Origin: Rhodobacteraceae bacterium UBA1943
GTDB lineage: Bacteria; Pseudomonadota; Alphaproteobacteria; Rhodobacterales; Rhodobacteraceae
Direction: 5' to 3'
Length of the DNA: 51,822 nucleotides
Assembly: GCA_002336845.1 (NCBI GenBank)
Contig: DDEX01000100.1
Span: 1-51,822 of the forward strand
Under the pieces are notes generated by a model. The model worked only from the letters and a program-made list of their open reading frames with translations, had not been told where the DNA came from and searched no databases. Of this stretch, positions 9,031-16,450 are shown piece by piece. Positions within the stretch are counted from its first letter, which is position 1, and the number at the start of each line of letters is the position of its first letter. A program made the position numbers and the translations under genes.

Positions 9031-9058
9031 AAAGGGCCGTCCGTATGGGCGGCCCTTT
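9031..9058. terminator. Bidirectional terminator hairpin between ade and sat
   Basis: AAAGGGCCG at 9031-9039 pairs perfectly with CGGCCCTTT at 9050-9058 across a 10-nt loop. The A-stem start and T-stem end make it usable on both strands, and it sits exactly between two convergent genes. Confidence 0.8.
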
Positions 9059-9074
9059 GGTTGTTCGGAAAGGA

Positions 9075-10781
9075 TCAAGCCCTGATCAGACCCAACGCCT
9101 CCAGCTTCAAGATCACCTCATGCGCGCAGGCATCCACATCGGTGCCGGTGGTGTCGATGCGCAGTTCGGGTTTCTCCGGGGCCTCGTAGGGGTCGGAAAT
9201 GCCGGTGAATTCCTTGATCTTGCCTTCACGGGCCAGCTTGTACAGGCCCTTGCGGTCGCGCTTTTCGCATTCCTCGATGCTGGTCGCCACATGCACCTCG
9301 ATGAAGGCGCCATAGGCTTCGATCATCTCGCGTACGGCGCGGCGGGTCGCGGTATAGGGCGCGATGGGCGCACAAAGGGCGATGCCGCCGTTCTTGGTGA
9401 TCTCGGATGCGACATAGCCGATGCGCTTGATGTTGATGTCGCGGTGTTCCTTGGAAAAGCCCAGTTCCGACGACAGATGCTTGCGCACCACATCGCCATC
9501 CAGCAGGGTGACCGGGCGCCCGCCCATCTCCATCAACTTGACCATCAGCGCATTGGCGATGGTCGATTTGCCCGAACCCGAAAAGCCGGTGAAGAAGACG
9601 GTAAAGCCCTGCTTGTCACGCGCCGGAGAGGTCTTGCGCAGTTGCGTCACCACCTCGGGGAACGAGAACCATTCCGGGATGTCCAGACCCTCACGCAGGC
9701 GGCGGCGCAGTTCGGTGCCGGAAATATCCAGCACGGTCGATCCTTCGGGAATTTCGTTCGCAGGGAAATACTGCGCCTTTTCCTGCACATAGACCATGTG
9801 CTTGAAATCCACCATGGTCACGCCGATTTCGGCCTCGTGCTTCTTGAACAGTTCTTGCGCGTCATAGGGGCCGTAGAAATCCTGACCGGCGCTGTTCTTG
9901 CCGGGGCCGGCATGGTCGCGGCCGACGATGAAGTGGGTGACGCCATGGTTCTTGCGGATCAGCCCGTGCCACACCGCCTCACGCGGGCCAGCCATTCGCA
10001 TCGCCAGATTGAGCAGGCTCATCGTGGTGGTCGAGGCCGGATATTTGTCGATCACCGCCTCATAGCAGCGCACGCGGGTGAAATGGTCCACATCGCCCGG
10101 TTTGGTCATGCCGACGACCGGGTGGATCAGCAGGTTCGCCTGTGCCTCGCGCGCGGCGCGGAAGGTCAGTTCCTGATGGGCGCGGTGCAGGGGGTTGCGG
10201 GTCTGGAAGGCAACGACCTTTTTCCAGCCCAGCTTGCGGAAATAGGCGCGCAATTCGTTCGGCGTGTCACGGCGGGCCTTGAAGTCGTAATGCACCGGCT
10301 GCTGGATGCCAGTGATCGGGCCGCCCAGATAAACCTTGCCCGCAACATTGTGCAGGTAGTTCACCGCCGGATGGGCGAGGTCGTCGGCGCCAAACACCTT
10401 TGCCGCCTCATTCGCCTTGTTCGGCACCCATTTGTCGGTGACCGACAGGATCGCCAGAATGACACCCTCGGCATCGCGCAGCGCAATATCCTGACCAGGC
10501 TCGATCTTGTCGGCAAAGGCCTCGTTCACATCCAGCGTGATGGGCATCGGCCACAGGGTGCCGTCGGCCAGGCGCATGTTCTCGACCACGCCGTTGTAAT
10601 CTTCTTCCGACAGGAAGCCCTTGAGCGGGTTGAACCCGCCATTCATCAAAAGCTCCAGGTCGCAGACCTGGCGTGCCGTCATGTCCCAGGATGGCAGGTT
10701 GCCGGCCTCGGCCTTCAGTTTCTGGGCGGATTCAGCGGAAACATAAAGTTCCGGGATCGGGGTGTGGTTGGAAGGGGCCAT
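9075..10781 (-). CDS. sat: Bifunctional sulfate adenylyltransferase / adenylylsulfate kinase
   Basis: A 568-residue fusion. Residues 1 to about 375 form a dissimilatory-type ATP sulfurylase: QTRNPLHRAH near residue 194 is the ATP-binding HxGH-like motif, followed by GRDHAGPGKN. Residues from about 390 form an APS kinase: the P-loop is GFSGSGKST, LLDGDVVRKHLSSELGFS lies downstream, and GISDPYEAPEKPEL ends the domain. Together they turn sulfate and ATP into PAPS for assimilation, without a CysND pair. The ATG at 10781 (MAPSNHTPIPELYVS) fits the family start; the longer open frame upstream is intergenic. No sulfur-regulon partner lies beside it. Confidence 0.95.
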   Translation of the reverse strand: MAPSNHTPIPELYVSAESAQKLKAEAGNLPSWDMTARQVCDLELLMNGGFNPLKGFLSEEDYNGVVENMRLADGTLWPMPITLDVNEAFADKIEPGQDIALRDAEGVILAILSVTDKWVPNKANEAAKVFGADDLAHPAVNYLHNVAGKVYLGGPITGIQQPVHYDFKARRDTPNELRAYFRKLGWKKVVAFQTRNPLHRAHQELTFRAAREAQANLLIHPVVGMTKPGDVDHFTRVRCYEAVIDKYPASTTTMSLLNLAMRMAGPREAVWHGLIRKNHGVTHFIVGRDHAGPGKNSAGQDFYGPYDAQELFKKHEAEIGVTMVDFKHMVYVQEKAQYFPANEIPEGSTVLDISGTELRRRLREGLDIPEWFSFPEVVTQLRKTSPARDKQGFTVFFTGFSGSGKSTIANALMVKLMEMGGRPVTLLDGDVVRKHLSSELGFSKEHRDINIKRIGYVASEITKNGGIALCAPIAPYTATRRAVREMIEAYGAFIEVHVATSIEECEKRDRKGLYKLAREGKIKEFTGISDPYEAPEKPELRIDTTGTDVDACAHEVILKLEALGLIRA

Positions 10782-11179
10782 GGCCTTGCTCGCTTGCTGC
10801 CTGATAGGGGCGGGGGTCGCCGTTTGGCGCGGAATTAGCGGCGGATTGGGGCGAGATTCAAGCGAAACAGCGCGGTTTCGATGGGAAAAGGCTGTTTTCC
10901 GGCAAGGGCGGCGGCGCGTGGATTGGCGTCGCGCCGATGAGGGATGCGGCGCGAAAATGTTCCGCCAGCCGTGCAGAATGCGGAAAAGCGCGCCGTCGGG
11001 CAGAAGCCAATGGGTGGGGGAGGGCGAGAGGCGAGACTGGCGGAGGCAAGGGGCGCTCTGTCGGTCTCGCCTGAAAAGTATCACCCAAGGCGATCCCCCG
11101 GGTGAAACCGATAAATCGTCAGCACAGAAAGATGGAAACCAATACACGGCCGACTGGCCAGAAAGGAAGGTGGCGCTGG
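10782..11179. other. 398-bp intergenic region upstream of sat
   Basis: No credible gene was seen. The short open frames here lack ribosome sites and recognisable content. It should hold the sat promoter. One perfect inverted repeat is present: AGGCGAGAC at 11029-11037 and GTCTCGCCT at 11064-11072, 26 nt apart, without a T-run. Confidence 0.5.
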
Positions 11180-11311
11180 TCAGCTTTTGTTGCGAACCGC
11201 AACACGCTGACCGCGCGCCTTGGCACCATGGTACGCCATGGCGCCTGCCAACAGGGCAGAGGTACAAACAAGCACAGCCACGAGGGACAGAACTGTGAAA
11301 CCAGAAACCAT
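11180..11311 (-). CDS. 43-residue single-span membrane peptide, unknown
   Basis: A short frame starts MVSGFTVLSLVAVLVCTSAL and continues as a hydrophobic helix to about residue 27. A basic C-terminal tail of Lys and Arg residues follows (AKARGQRVAVRNKS), so it should span the membrane once with the positive end in the cytoplasm. The ATG at 11311 has a strong GGGAGG ribosome site 7-8 nt upstream, which is the main support for its being translated. It lies alone between trxB and sat, preceded by an AT-rich region (11400-11460) unlike the rest of the window. I do not recognise the family. Confidence 0.55.
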   Translation of the reverse strand: MVSGFTVLSLVAVLVCTSALLAGAMAYHGAKARGQRVAVRNKS

Positions 11312-11531
11312 TTTTGAAACCTCCCTCGCGTAGGCCCTATATGGCAGGAACCCGATCCACGCACTATTCTGCGGGTTGAGGATGCAATGTTTCCCGGTTG
11401 TGAACACGGATTCCTGGATGCATTAAATTTTATTATATTTTCCAGTGTCTTGTCAGACAGGGGTGGGAAACACCTATCCGAAAGGACATGTCCGATTTTT
11501 CGCCGGTTTTGCCGCCAAATCCAGGCGCGCC

Positions 11532-12473
11532 TCAGCCCTGCTCCGCCAGCCAGCGTTCGGCGTCTAGCGCCGCCATGCAGCCCATGCCCGCCGAGGTGAC
11601 CGCCTGACGGTAAACATGGTCGGTCAGGTCGCCCGCCGCAAAGACGCCGGCGATGGCGGTGCGGGTGGTGCCGGGCTCGACCGCGACATAGCCGCCGGAA
11701 TGCAAGGGCAACTGGTCCTTGACCAGCTCGCTGGCCGGGGCATGGCCGATGGCGACGAAGAAGCCGGCGCAGGGAATATCCTGCAGTTCTCCGGTCTGCA
11801 CGTTGCGGGCGCGGACGGCGGTGACGCCAAGCGGGGCCTCGGTGCCCAGAACCTCGGTCACTTCGCTGTTCCAGACGACCTGAACCTTGGGGTTCTTGAA
11901 CAGTCGGTCCTGCATGATCTTTTCGGCGCGGAAACTGTCGCGGCGGTGGATCAAGGTGACCTTGGTGGCGAAATTGGTCAGGAACAGCGCCTCCTCGACC
12001 GCGGTATTGCCGCCGCCGATCACCACAACCTCTTTGCCGCGATAGAAAAAGCCGTCGCAGGTGGCGCAGGCAGAGACGCCGAAGCCTTTGAATTTCTCCT
12101 CGGACGGCAGGCCAAGCCATTTGGCCTGCGCGCCGGTGGCGAGGATGACGGCATCGGCGGTATAGGTGGTGCCGCTGTCGGCACGGGCGGTGAACGGACG
12201 CGCGCCAAGATCAAGCGCGGTGATATAGTCCGAGATCACCTCGGCCCCCATCGCCCTGGCGTGTTCTTCCATGTTCACCATCAGGTCCGGGCCCTGGATG
12301 TGGGTCTGGCCTGGCCAGTTCTCCACCTCGGTGGTGATGGTCAGTTGTCCGCCGGGTTGCAGGCCTTGCACCAGAATGGGGTTCAGCATGGCGCGGGCGG
12401 CATAGACCGCCGCGGTATAGCCCGCCGGGCCGGAGCCGATGATCAGAACATTGGTGTGCCGCGTCTCGCCCAT
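11532..12473 (-). CDS. trxB: Thioredoxin-disulfide reductase
   Basis: A 313-residue FAD/NADPH enzyme. The FAD dinucleotide fold is IIGSGPAGYTAAVYAARA (about residues 11-28). The redox pair is in SACATCDG (Cys136 and Cys139). The NADPH fold is VVIGGGNTAVEEAL, and the C-terminal FAD contact is GVFAAGDLTDHVYRQAVTSA. It keeps cytoplasmic thioredoxin reduced. The start at 12473 gives the normal MGETRHTNVLIIGSG beginning; an upstream in-frame start adds 16 unlikely residues. It is divergent from an lrp-type gene, an arrangement I recall as recurrent in Rhodobacteraceae. Confidence 0.95.
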   Translation of the reverse strand: MGETRHTNVLIIGSGPAGYTAAVYAARAMLNPILVQGLQPGGQLTITTEVENWPGQTHIQGPDLMVNMEEHARAMGAEVISDYITALDLGARPFTARADSGTTYTADAVILATGAQAKWLGLPSEEKFKGFGVSACATCDGFFYRGKEVVVIGGGNTAVEEALFLTNFATKVTLIHRRDSFRAEKIMQDRLFKNPKVQVVWNSEVTEVLGTEAPLGVTAVRARNVQTGELQDIPCAGFFVAIGHAPASELVKDQLPLHSGGYVAVEPGTTRTAIAGVFAAGDLTDHVYRQAVTSAGMGCMAALDAERWLAEQG

Positions 12474-12597
12474 GATGCCCTCTGCCGGATTCGTCCTGCC
12501 CGATATAGGCGGTGAAACCAAGGCGCGAAAGGCCCCGAAAAAATTGCCTTTATCGCGTCAGTTCCCGCAAGAGCGCGAAAAATCCGGGCAGTTTCCT

Positions 12598-12610
12598 GCA
12601 ATATTATTGC
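12598..12610. promoter_or_regulatory. Lrp/AsnC-type palindrome in trxB-lrp intergenic region
   Basis: GCAATATTATTGC is a perfect 13-bp palindrome around a central T, in an AT-rich patch 47 bp before the lrp start. It resembles the TGCAA...TTGCA sites bound by Lrp/AsnC proteins, so autoregulation is likely (inference). Confidence 0.5.
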
Positions 12611-12656
12611 GCACGTCACTTTGCTGGCCTATCAACCGCCCAAAATGGAGTCACCC

Positions 12657-13157
12657 ATGGCCGTGTCGAAGCTGGACCCGATTGATCGCCGTATCCTGGC
12701 AGAGTTGCAGGCCGACGGGCGCATGACGAATGTGGAGCTGGCCAGCCGCGTCGGCATTTCGGCCCCGCCCTGCCTGCGCCGCGTGCGCACGCTGGAAGAG
12801 CAGGGCTATATCAAGGGCTATCATGCCGATGTGGATGCCCGTGAACTGGGGTTCGAGGTGCGGGTGTTTGCTATGGTGCGGCTGCGTAGCCAGGCCGAGG
12901 TGGACCTGTCGGCGTTCGAGCGGCGCTGCAAGGATTGGCCCCTGGTGCGAGAGTGCCACATGCTGAACGGCGAGATCGACTTCATCCTCAAATGCGTGGC
13001 GCCCGATCTGTCGAGTTTCCAGCATTTCCTGACCGATCAGTTGACGGCGGCCGACAACGTGGCATCGGTCAAGACCAGTCTTGTGATCCGCTGCGCCAAG
13101 GACGAGCCAGGGCTGCCGTTCGACGTTCTGGAAGAGCGGCTGGCGAAGAACGCCTGA
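12657..13157 (+). CDS. Lrp/AsnC family transcriptional regulator
   Basis: A 166-residue protein. The N-terminal winged helix-turn-helix reads LDPIDRRILAELQADGRMTN then ELASRVGISAPPCLRRVRTLEEQGYI, where PPCLRRVRTLE is the Lrp recognition helix. The C-terminal RAM/ligand domain includes ALECHMLNGE-like sequence VRECHMLNGEIDFILKCVAPD and a gating-loop region. It probably senses an amino acid; the ligand is unknown. The ATG at 12657 has GGAG 7 nt upstream. A palindrome at 12598-12610 is a likely autoregulatory site, and it could also act on divergent trxB. Confidence 0.9.
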   Translation: MAVSKLDPIDRRILAELQADGRMTNVELASRVGISAPPCLRRVRTLEEQGYIKGYHADVDARELGFEVRVFAMVRLRSQAEVDLSAFERRCKDWPLVRECHMLNGEIDFILKCVAPDLSSFQHFLTDQLTAADNVASVKTSLVIRCAKDEPGLPFDVLEERLAKNA

Positions 13158-13164
13158 CCGAAGG

Positions 13165-13184
13165 CCGGGGGGCCTGCCCCCCGG
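13165..13184. terminator. G/C palindrome (dispersed repeat type) between convergent lrp and arsR
   Basis: CCGGGGGG at 13165-13172 pairs with CCCCCCGG at 13177-13184 across a 4-nt loop, followed by ACCCCCCGGGATATTT. From memory this composite (G-block, C-block, GGGATATTT) recurs between genes in Rhodobacter and Paracoccus genomes. It can serve as a hairpin terminator for both genes though it lacks a T-run. Confidence 0.6.
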
Positions 13185-13215
13185 ACCCCCCGGGATATTT
13201 ATGAACAGATGAGGA

Positions 13216-13551
13216 TCAGTCTTCGGGCGGGTCGGTAAGTTCGGTTTCCAGAAAGCGTTCGAAGGCGTCAAGGTCCACCGGCTCGAACTGCCCGAACCCC
13301 TGCATCCAGACCGAGGCGGCGCGGAAAGCGTCGGGTTCCAGTTTGCACCAGATCACGCGGCCGCGCTTTTCGCGGGTGATCAGGTGGGCGTCGGCCAGCA
13401 CCTGAAGATGTTTCGAAATGGCGGCCAGGCTCATCTGGAAGGGCTCCGCCACATCGGTGACGGCCATGTCGTCTTCCAGCAACATCGACAGGATGGCCCT
13501 GCGGGTAGGGTCTGCCAGAGCGGCAAAGACGGGGCTGAGGGCATCTGTCAT
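13216..13551 (-). CDS. ArsR family winged-helix repressor
   Basis: A 111-residue regulator starting MTDALSPVFAALADPTRRAI. The recognition region is MSLAAISKHLQVLADAHLIT, followed by the wing REKRGRVIWCKLEPDAF. The LADPTRRAIL opening and absence of the CxC metal box seen in ArsR proper place it in the group often paired with SRPBCC/AHSA1 genes; no such partner is present here. A TCAACC/GGTTGA palindrome lies 32 bp upstream of its start, a likely self-operator. Since it is divergent from the F0 ATP synthase operon and a second similar site lies next to that promoter, it might also affect atp transcription (inference). Confidence 0.85.
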   Translation of the reverse strand: MTDALSPVFAALADPTRRAILSMLLEDDMAVTDVAEPFQMSLAAISKHLQVLADAHLITREKRGRVIWCKLEPDAFRAASVWMQGFGQFEPVDLDAFERFLETELTDPPED

Positions 13552-13582
13552 GGCGGTATGTGGCCGCGAATGCGACCGATCG

Positions 13583-13598
13583 TCAACCGTTTGGTTGA
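13583..13598. promoter_or_regulatory. Palindromic operator candidate for the ArsR gene
   Basis: TCAACC at 13583-13588 and GGTTGA at 13593-13598 form a perfect inverted repeat with a 4-nt centre, 32 bp upstream of the ArsR start codon. The size and position suit an ArsR dimer site. Confidence 0.5.
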
Positions 13599-13668
13599 AT
13601 ATGCCGGGTGGCGGATTTGCGCCGAAATTCAGGCGACCGTGTCGAGGATCATTTGGAAAGTTGTTTTA

Positions 13669-13684
13669 TTTCAATTGGTTGAAA
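13669..13684. promoter_or_regulatory. Second ArsR-like palindrome beside the atp promoter
   Basis: TTTCAA at 13669-13674 and TTGAAA at 13679-13684 flank TTGG. It shares the string TTGGTTGAA with the site at 13583-13598 and ends 13 bp before the atp -35 box. Confidence 0.35.
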
Positions 13685-13697
13685 TTGGACGCCATGC

Positions 13698-13726
13698 TTG
13701 ACTCACAATCCCGTGCTGCGTAGGTT
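13698..13726 (+). promoter_or_regulatory. Sigma-70-like promoter of the F0 ATP synthase operon
   Basis: TTGACT at 13698-13703 (five of six consensus bases) and TAGGTT at 13721-13726 are separated by exactly 17 bp. The start codon of atpI is at 13754, leaving a short leader. Confidence 0.6.
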
Positions 13727-13753
13727 CGCCGCGACTGTTCCGGGGGCCACCTG

Positions 13754-14107
13754 ATGCCTGAAACGCCCGATCCTGACCGCCTGCGCGCACTTGAGGCGAA
13801 GCTGGCGGCGGCCAAGGCGGCAAGGGCCGAACCAACGGAAACGGCGAAGGGATTTTCGCAGGGCGAAGTGGCCTGGCGGATGGTGTCCGAGCTGGTTGCC
13901 GGAATGGTGATCGGGCTCGGGCTCGGTTTCGGGTTGGACCATGTGTTCGGCACGCGCCCCATCTTCCTGGTGATTTTTGTCTTGCTGGGCTTTGTGGCGG
14001 GTATCCGCACGGTGATCGGCACCGCGCGCGACATGCAGGCCAGGGCCGAGGCGCAACGACAGGGGCAGGGCGACCTGCCGCAACCGAAGGATGACAGACG
14101 TGGCTGA
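13754..14107 (+). CDS. atpI: ATP synthase protein I
   Basis: A 117-residue protein. A charged, coiled N-terminal part (LEAKLAAAKAARAEP) is followed by two membrane spans, VSELVAGMVIGLGLGFGLDH and PIFLVIFVLLGFVAGIRTVI, then a polar tail. This is the AtpI/AtpQ-type assembly factor, which helps build the c-ring and is usually first in the alphaproteobacterial F0 operon. The stop overlaps the atpB start by 17 bp. It is preceded by a recognisable promoter at 13698-13726. Confidence 0.9.
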   Translation: MPETPDPDRLRALEAKLAAAKAARAEPTETAKGFSQGEVAWRMVSELVAGMVIGLGLGFGLDHVFGTRPIFLVIFVLLGFVAGIRTVIGTARDMQARAEAQRQGQGDLPQPKDDRRG

Positions 14108-14876
14108 AGGCGGCTTTGCAATTCACCCGATGGACCAGTTCGTCGTGAAACGCTGGTTCTGCCACGATGAACCGGCGACGCCGCTGATCAACGAATGCAC
14201 CCAGAACATCCATTGGTATGACATCACCAATGTCACCGTGTGGCTGGCTGTGGCTGTGCTGGCGATCACGTTGTTGATGGTTGTCGGCTCTCGCGGCCGT
14301 GCCGTCATTCCGACCCGCCTGCAATCGGTCGGCGAGGTGATTTACGGCTTCATCCACAAGATGGTTGAGGATGTGGCGGGCCATGACGGGGTGAAATACT
14401 TCCCCTTCGTGATGACGCTGTTCCTGTTCATCCTGTTTTCCAACCTTCTGGGCCTGTTGCCCAAGTCGTTCACCACCACGAGCCATGTTGCCGTGACCGT
14501 GACGCTGGCGCTGATCGTGTTCCTGTTCGTGACCCTGCTGGGCCTGGCGCGCAAGGGTATCGGGTTCCTCGGGATGTTCTGGGTTTCCTCGGCGCCGCTC
14601 GCGCTGCGCCCGGTGCTGGCGATCATCGAGGTGATTTCCTACTTCGTGCGGCCTGTCAGCCACTCGATCCGTCTTGCCGGCAACCTGATGGCGGGCCACG
14701 CCGTCATGAAGGTGTTCGCGGGCTTTGCCTCGATGGCGGCCATCTCGCCCGTCGCGATTGGCGCCGTTTCTGCAATCTATGGGCTGGAGCTGCTGGTGGC
14801 AGTGGTTCAGGCCTATGTCTTCACCATCCTGACCTGCGTCTATCTGAAGGACGCGGTGGGCGACGCCCACCACTAA
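14091..14876 (+). CDS. atpB: F0F1 ATP synthase subunit a
   Basis: A 261-residue integral membrane protein. The essential proton-channel arginine lies in SHSIRLAGNLMAGH. The last span, LELLVAVVQAYVFTILTCVYL, holds the conserved Gln-Ala-Tyr. It forms the two half-channels at the c-ring of the inner-membrane ATP synthase. The start MTDVAEGGFAIHPMDQF is typical for Rhodobacterales. It overlaps atpI and is followed 44 bp later by atpE. Confidence 0.96.
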   Translation: MTDVAEGGFAIHPMDQFVVKRWFCHDEPATPLINECTQNIHWYDITNVTVWLAVAVLAITLLMVVGSRGRAVIPTRLQSVGEVIYGFIHKMVEDVAGHDGVKYFPFVMTLFLFILFSNLLGLLPKSFTTTSHVAVTVTLALIVFLFVTLLGLARKGIGFLGMFWVSSAPLALRPVLAIIEVISYFVRPVSHSIRLAGNLMAGHAVMKVFAGFASMAAISPVAIGAVSAIYGLELLVAVVQAYVFTILTCVYLKDAVGDAHH

Positions 14877-14920
14877 GGCCAGGTTTCAATCTCAGCCATT
14901 CCAACCAAGGAGACACCATC

Positions 14921-15166
14921 ATGGAAGGCGAAGTCGCTCAACTGGCCCTTATGGGCAAATACATCGGTGCCGGCCTGGCCGCTATCGGTCTTGGCGGCGC
15001 TGGCATCGGCGTTGGCAACATTGCCGGCAACTTCCTGGCCGGCGCCCTGCGCAACCCCTCGGCTGCGCCGTCGCAAACCGCCAACCTGTTCGTTGGCATC
15101 GCGTTTGCCGAAGCTCTGGGCATCTTCTCGTTCCTGATCGCCCTGCTGCTGATGTTCGCAGTCTGA
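14921..15166 (+). CDS. atpE: F0F1 ATP synthase subunit c
   Basis: An 81-residue hairpin of two membrane helices. The first is glycine-rich (AGLAAIGLGGAGIGVGNIAG). The polar loop RNPSAAPSQ contains the Arg and Pro that touch F1. The second helix carries the proton-binding Glu in GIAFAEALGIF; alphaproteobacteria use Glu here where Escherichia coli uses Asp. Many copies form the rotor ring. A hairpin follows the gene at 15188-15216, which may help give more c than b message. Confidence 0.97.
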   Translation: MEGEVAQLALMGKYIGAGLAAIGLGGAGIGVGNIAGNFLAGALRNPSAAPSQTANLFVGIAFAEALGIFSFLIALLLMFAV

Positions 15167-15187
15167 TCCTGACGCGTCAAACTTCTC

Positions 15188-15216
15188 GGCCGGAGGGGCG
15201 TGCTTTCCCGCCGGCC
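15188..15216 (+). promoter_or_regulatory. Intercistronic hairpin between atpE and atpF2
   Basis: GGCCGG at 15188-15193 pairs with CCGGCC at 15211-15216, and after one mismatch GGG/CCC extends the stem. There is no T-run. It may protect or attenuate the message after the abundant c subunit (inference). Confidence 0.45.
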
Positions 15217-15244
15217 AAGTGTTTCAAGACCGTGAGGACATGAC

Positions 15245-15775
15245 ATGGCGACCGAAGCGCATGACGCGGCACCGGCCTGGCACGCCACCGGGATGCCGCA
15301 GCTTGATATCACGACCTGGGCAAACCAGATCTTCTGGCTGGCTGTTGCGCTTGTCGTGATCTTTCTTGTGCTGTGGCGCGTGGCCCTGCCCCGGATCGGG
15401 GCGGTTCTGGCCGAACGCCGTGGCACAATCACCAACGACCTTGCTGCGGCAGAAGAGCTGAAGCAAAAGGCTGTTGCGGCCGAAAAGGCCTATAATGACG
15501 CGCTGGCGGCTGCCCGTGCCGAAGCTGGCCGCATCGTGGCCAAGGCCAAGGCGGACATTCAGGGTGACCTGAACGCCGCTATTGCCAAGGCCGATGCCGA
15601 AATTGCCGCGAAAACGGCAGAATCGGAAAAGGCGCTGGCCGAGATTCGTGCCGGGGCAGAGCAGGCCGTGTCTGCGGTGGCGCTGGAAACGGCGGATGCC
15701 GTGGTTACCGCGCTGGGCGGTCAGGCCGATCCGGCGGCAGTCAAGGCTGCGGTCGCGGCCGCGTTGAAAGGGTAA
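15245..15775 (+). CDS. atpF2: F0F1 ATP synthase subunit b'
   Basis: A 176-residue peripheral-stalk subunit. One membrane span (ANQIFWLAVALVVIFLVLWR, about residues 24-44) is followed by RIGAVLAERRGTITNDLAAA and then a long Ala/Lys/Glu-rich coiled helix to the C-terminus. It is the first of two b-type genes in this operon; the extended N-terminus and the PRIGAVLAERR sequence distinguish b' from b. It pairs with the following atpF product to form a heterodimeric stator, as in photosynthetic alphaproteobacteria and chloroplasts. Confidence 0.92.
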   Translation: MATEAHDAAPAWHATGMPQLDITTWANQIFWLAVALVVIFLVLWRVALPRIGAVLAERRGTITNDLAAAEELKQKAVAAEKAYNDALAAARAEAGRIVAKAKADIQGDLNAAIAKADAEIAAKTAESEKALAEIRAGAEQAVSAVALETADAVVTALGGQADPAAVKAAVAAALKG

Positions 15776-15778
15776 GCC

Positions 15779-16336
15779 ATGAAGAAACTCTGCTTTACCC
15801 TTGCAGCCCTGACAGCGACGCCCGCGATGGCGGCCTCTGGTCCGTTCTTTTCTTTGCACAACACCGATTTCGTGGTGTCGGTGGCGTTCATCCTGTTCGT
15901 GGCGATCCTGCTGATCGCCAAGGTTCCGGCCAAGATTGCCGGGTTGCTTGATGGTCGCGCTGCGACGATCAAGGCCGAACTGGAAGAGGCCAAGGCCCTG
16001 CGCGATGAGGCGCGTGCTTTGCTGGCTTCCTATGAAAAGAAGCACAAAGAGGTGCAGGAACAGGCTGACCGCATCGTGGCTGCCGCGAAGGACGAGGCAA
16101 GCGTTGCGGCCCAGAAGGCCAAGGACGATTTGAAGCTCTCGATCGCCCGCCGTCTGGCTGCCGCGCAAGACCAGATCACTTCGGCCGAAGCGGCCGCGGT
16201 GCGCAAGGTTCGCGAACATGCGGTCGATGTGGCCGTGGCAGCAGCGTCCAGCGTTCTGGCCAAGCAGAAGACCGCCGCCAGCGCCGCTGCCTCGATTGAC
16301 GAGGCGATTGCGCAGGTGGAGACCAAGCTGCACTGA
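15779..16336 (+). CDS. atpF: F0F1 ATP synthase subunit b
   Basis: A 185-residue protein. It starts with a signal-like segment (MKKLCFTLAALTATPAMAAS), common in Rhodobacterales subunit b. The membrane span TDFVVSVAFILFVAILLIAK and the long stator coiled coil beginning VPAKIAGLLDGRAATIKAEL follow. It lies 3 bp after atpF2 and closes the F0 operon at a strong terminator. The F1 genes are not in the window, as expected for the split alphaproteobacterial arrangement. Confidence 0.93.
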   Translation: MKKLCFTLAALTATPAMAASGPFFSLHNTDFVVSVAFILFVAILLIAKVPAKIAGLLDGRAATIKAELEEAKALRDEARALLASYEKKHKEVQEQADRIVAAAKDEASVAAQKAKDDLKLSIARRLAAAQDQITSAEAAAVRKVREHAVDVAVAAASSVLAKQKTAASAAASIDEAIAQVETKLH

Positions 16337-16356
16337 CCTGTCGGTGAAAATCATGC

Positions 16357-16386
16357 AAAGGCCCGGGGTGCATTCTCCGGGCCTTT
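16357..16386 (+). terminator. Rho-independent terminator of the atp F0 operon
   Basis: AAAGGCCCGG at 16357-16366 pairs with CCGGGCCTTT at 16377-16386 and is followed by TGCTTTT. It stands 20 bp after atpF. Confidence 0.85.
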
Positions 16387-16450
16387 TGCTTTTCGCGTGT
16401 TGGATCGGCAGGCATTCAGCGCGGTTTGGCGGCCTTGGGGCCTTTGCGCC

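Noticed and set aside
8946..10838. A 630-codon plus-strand open frame opposite sat
   Set aside because: The reverse strand encodes an unmistakable ATP sulfurylase/APS kinase. The antisense product has no domain and is rich in Arg, Gln and His.
11029..11072. 9-bp inverted repeat AGGCGAGAC/GTCTCGCCT considered as terminator or riboswitch
   Set aside because: The 26-nt spacing is wide, no T-run follows, and no riboswitch core could be matched. Left as a note only.
10762..11298. A possible gene upstream of sat on the plus strand
   Set aside because: No start with a ribosome site, no recognisable content, and it overlaps the sat start and the membrane microprotein.
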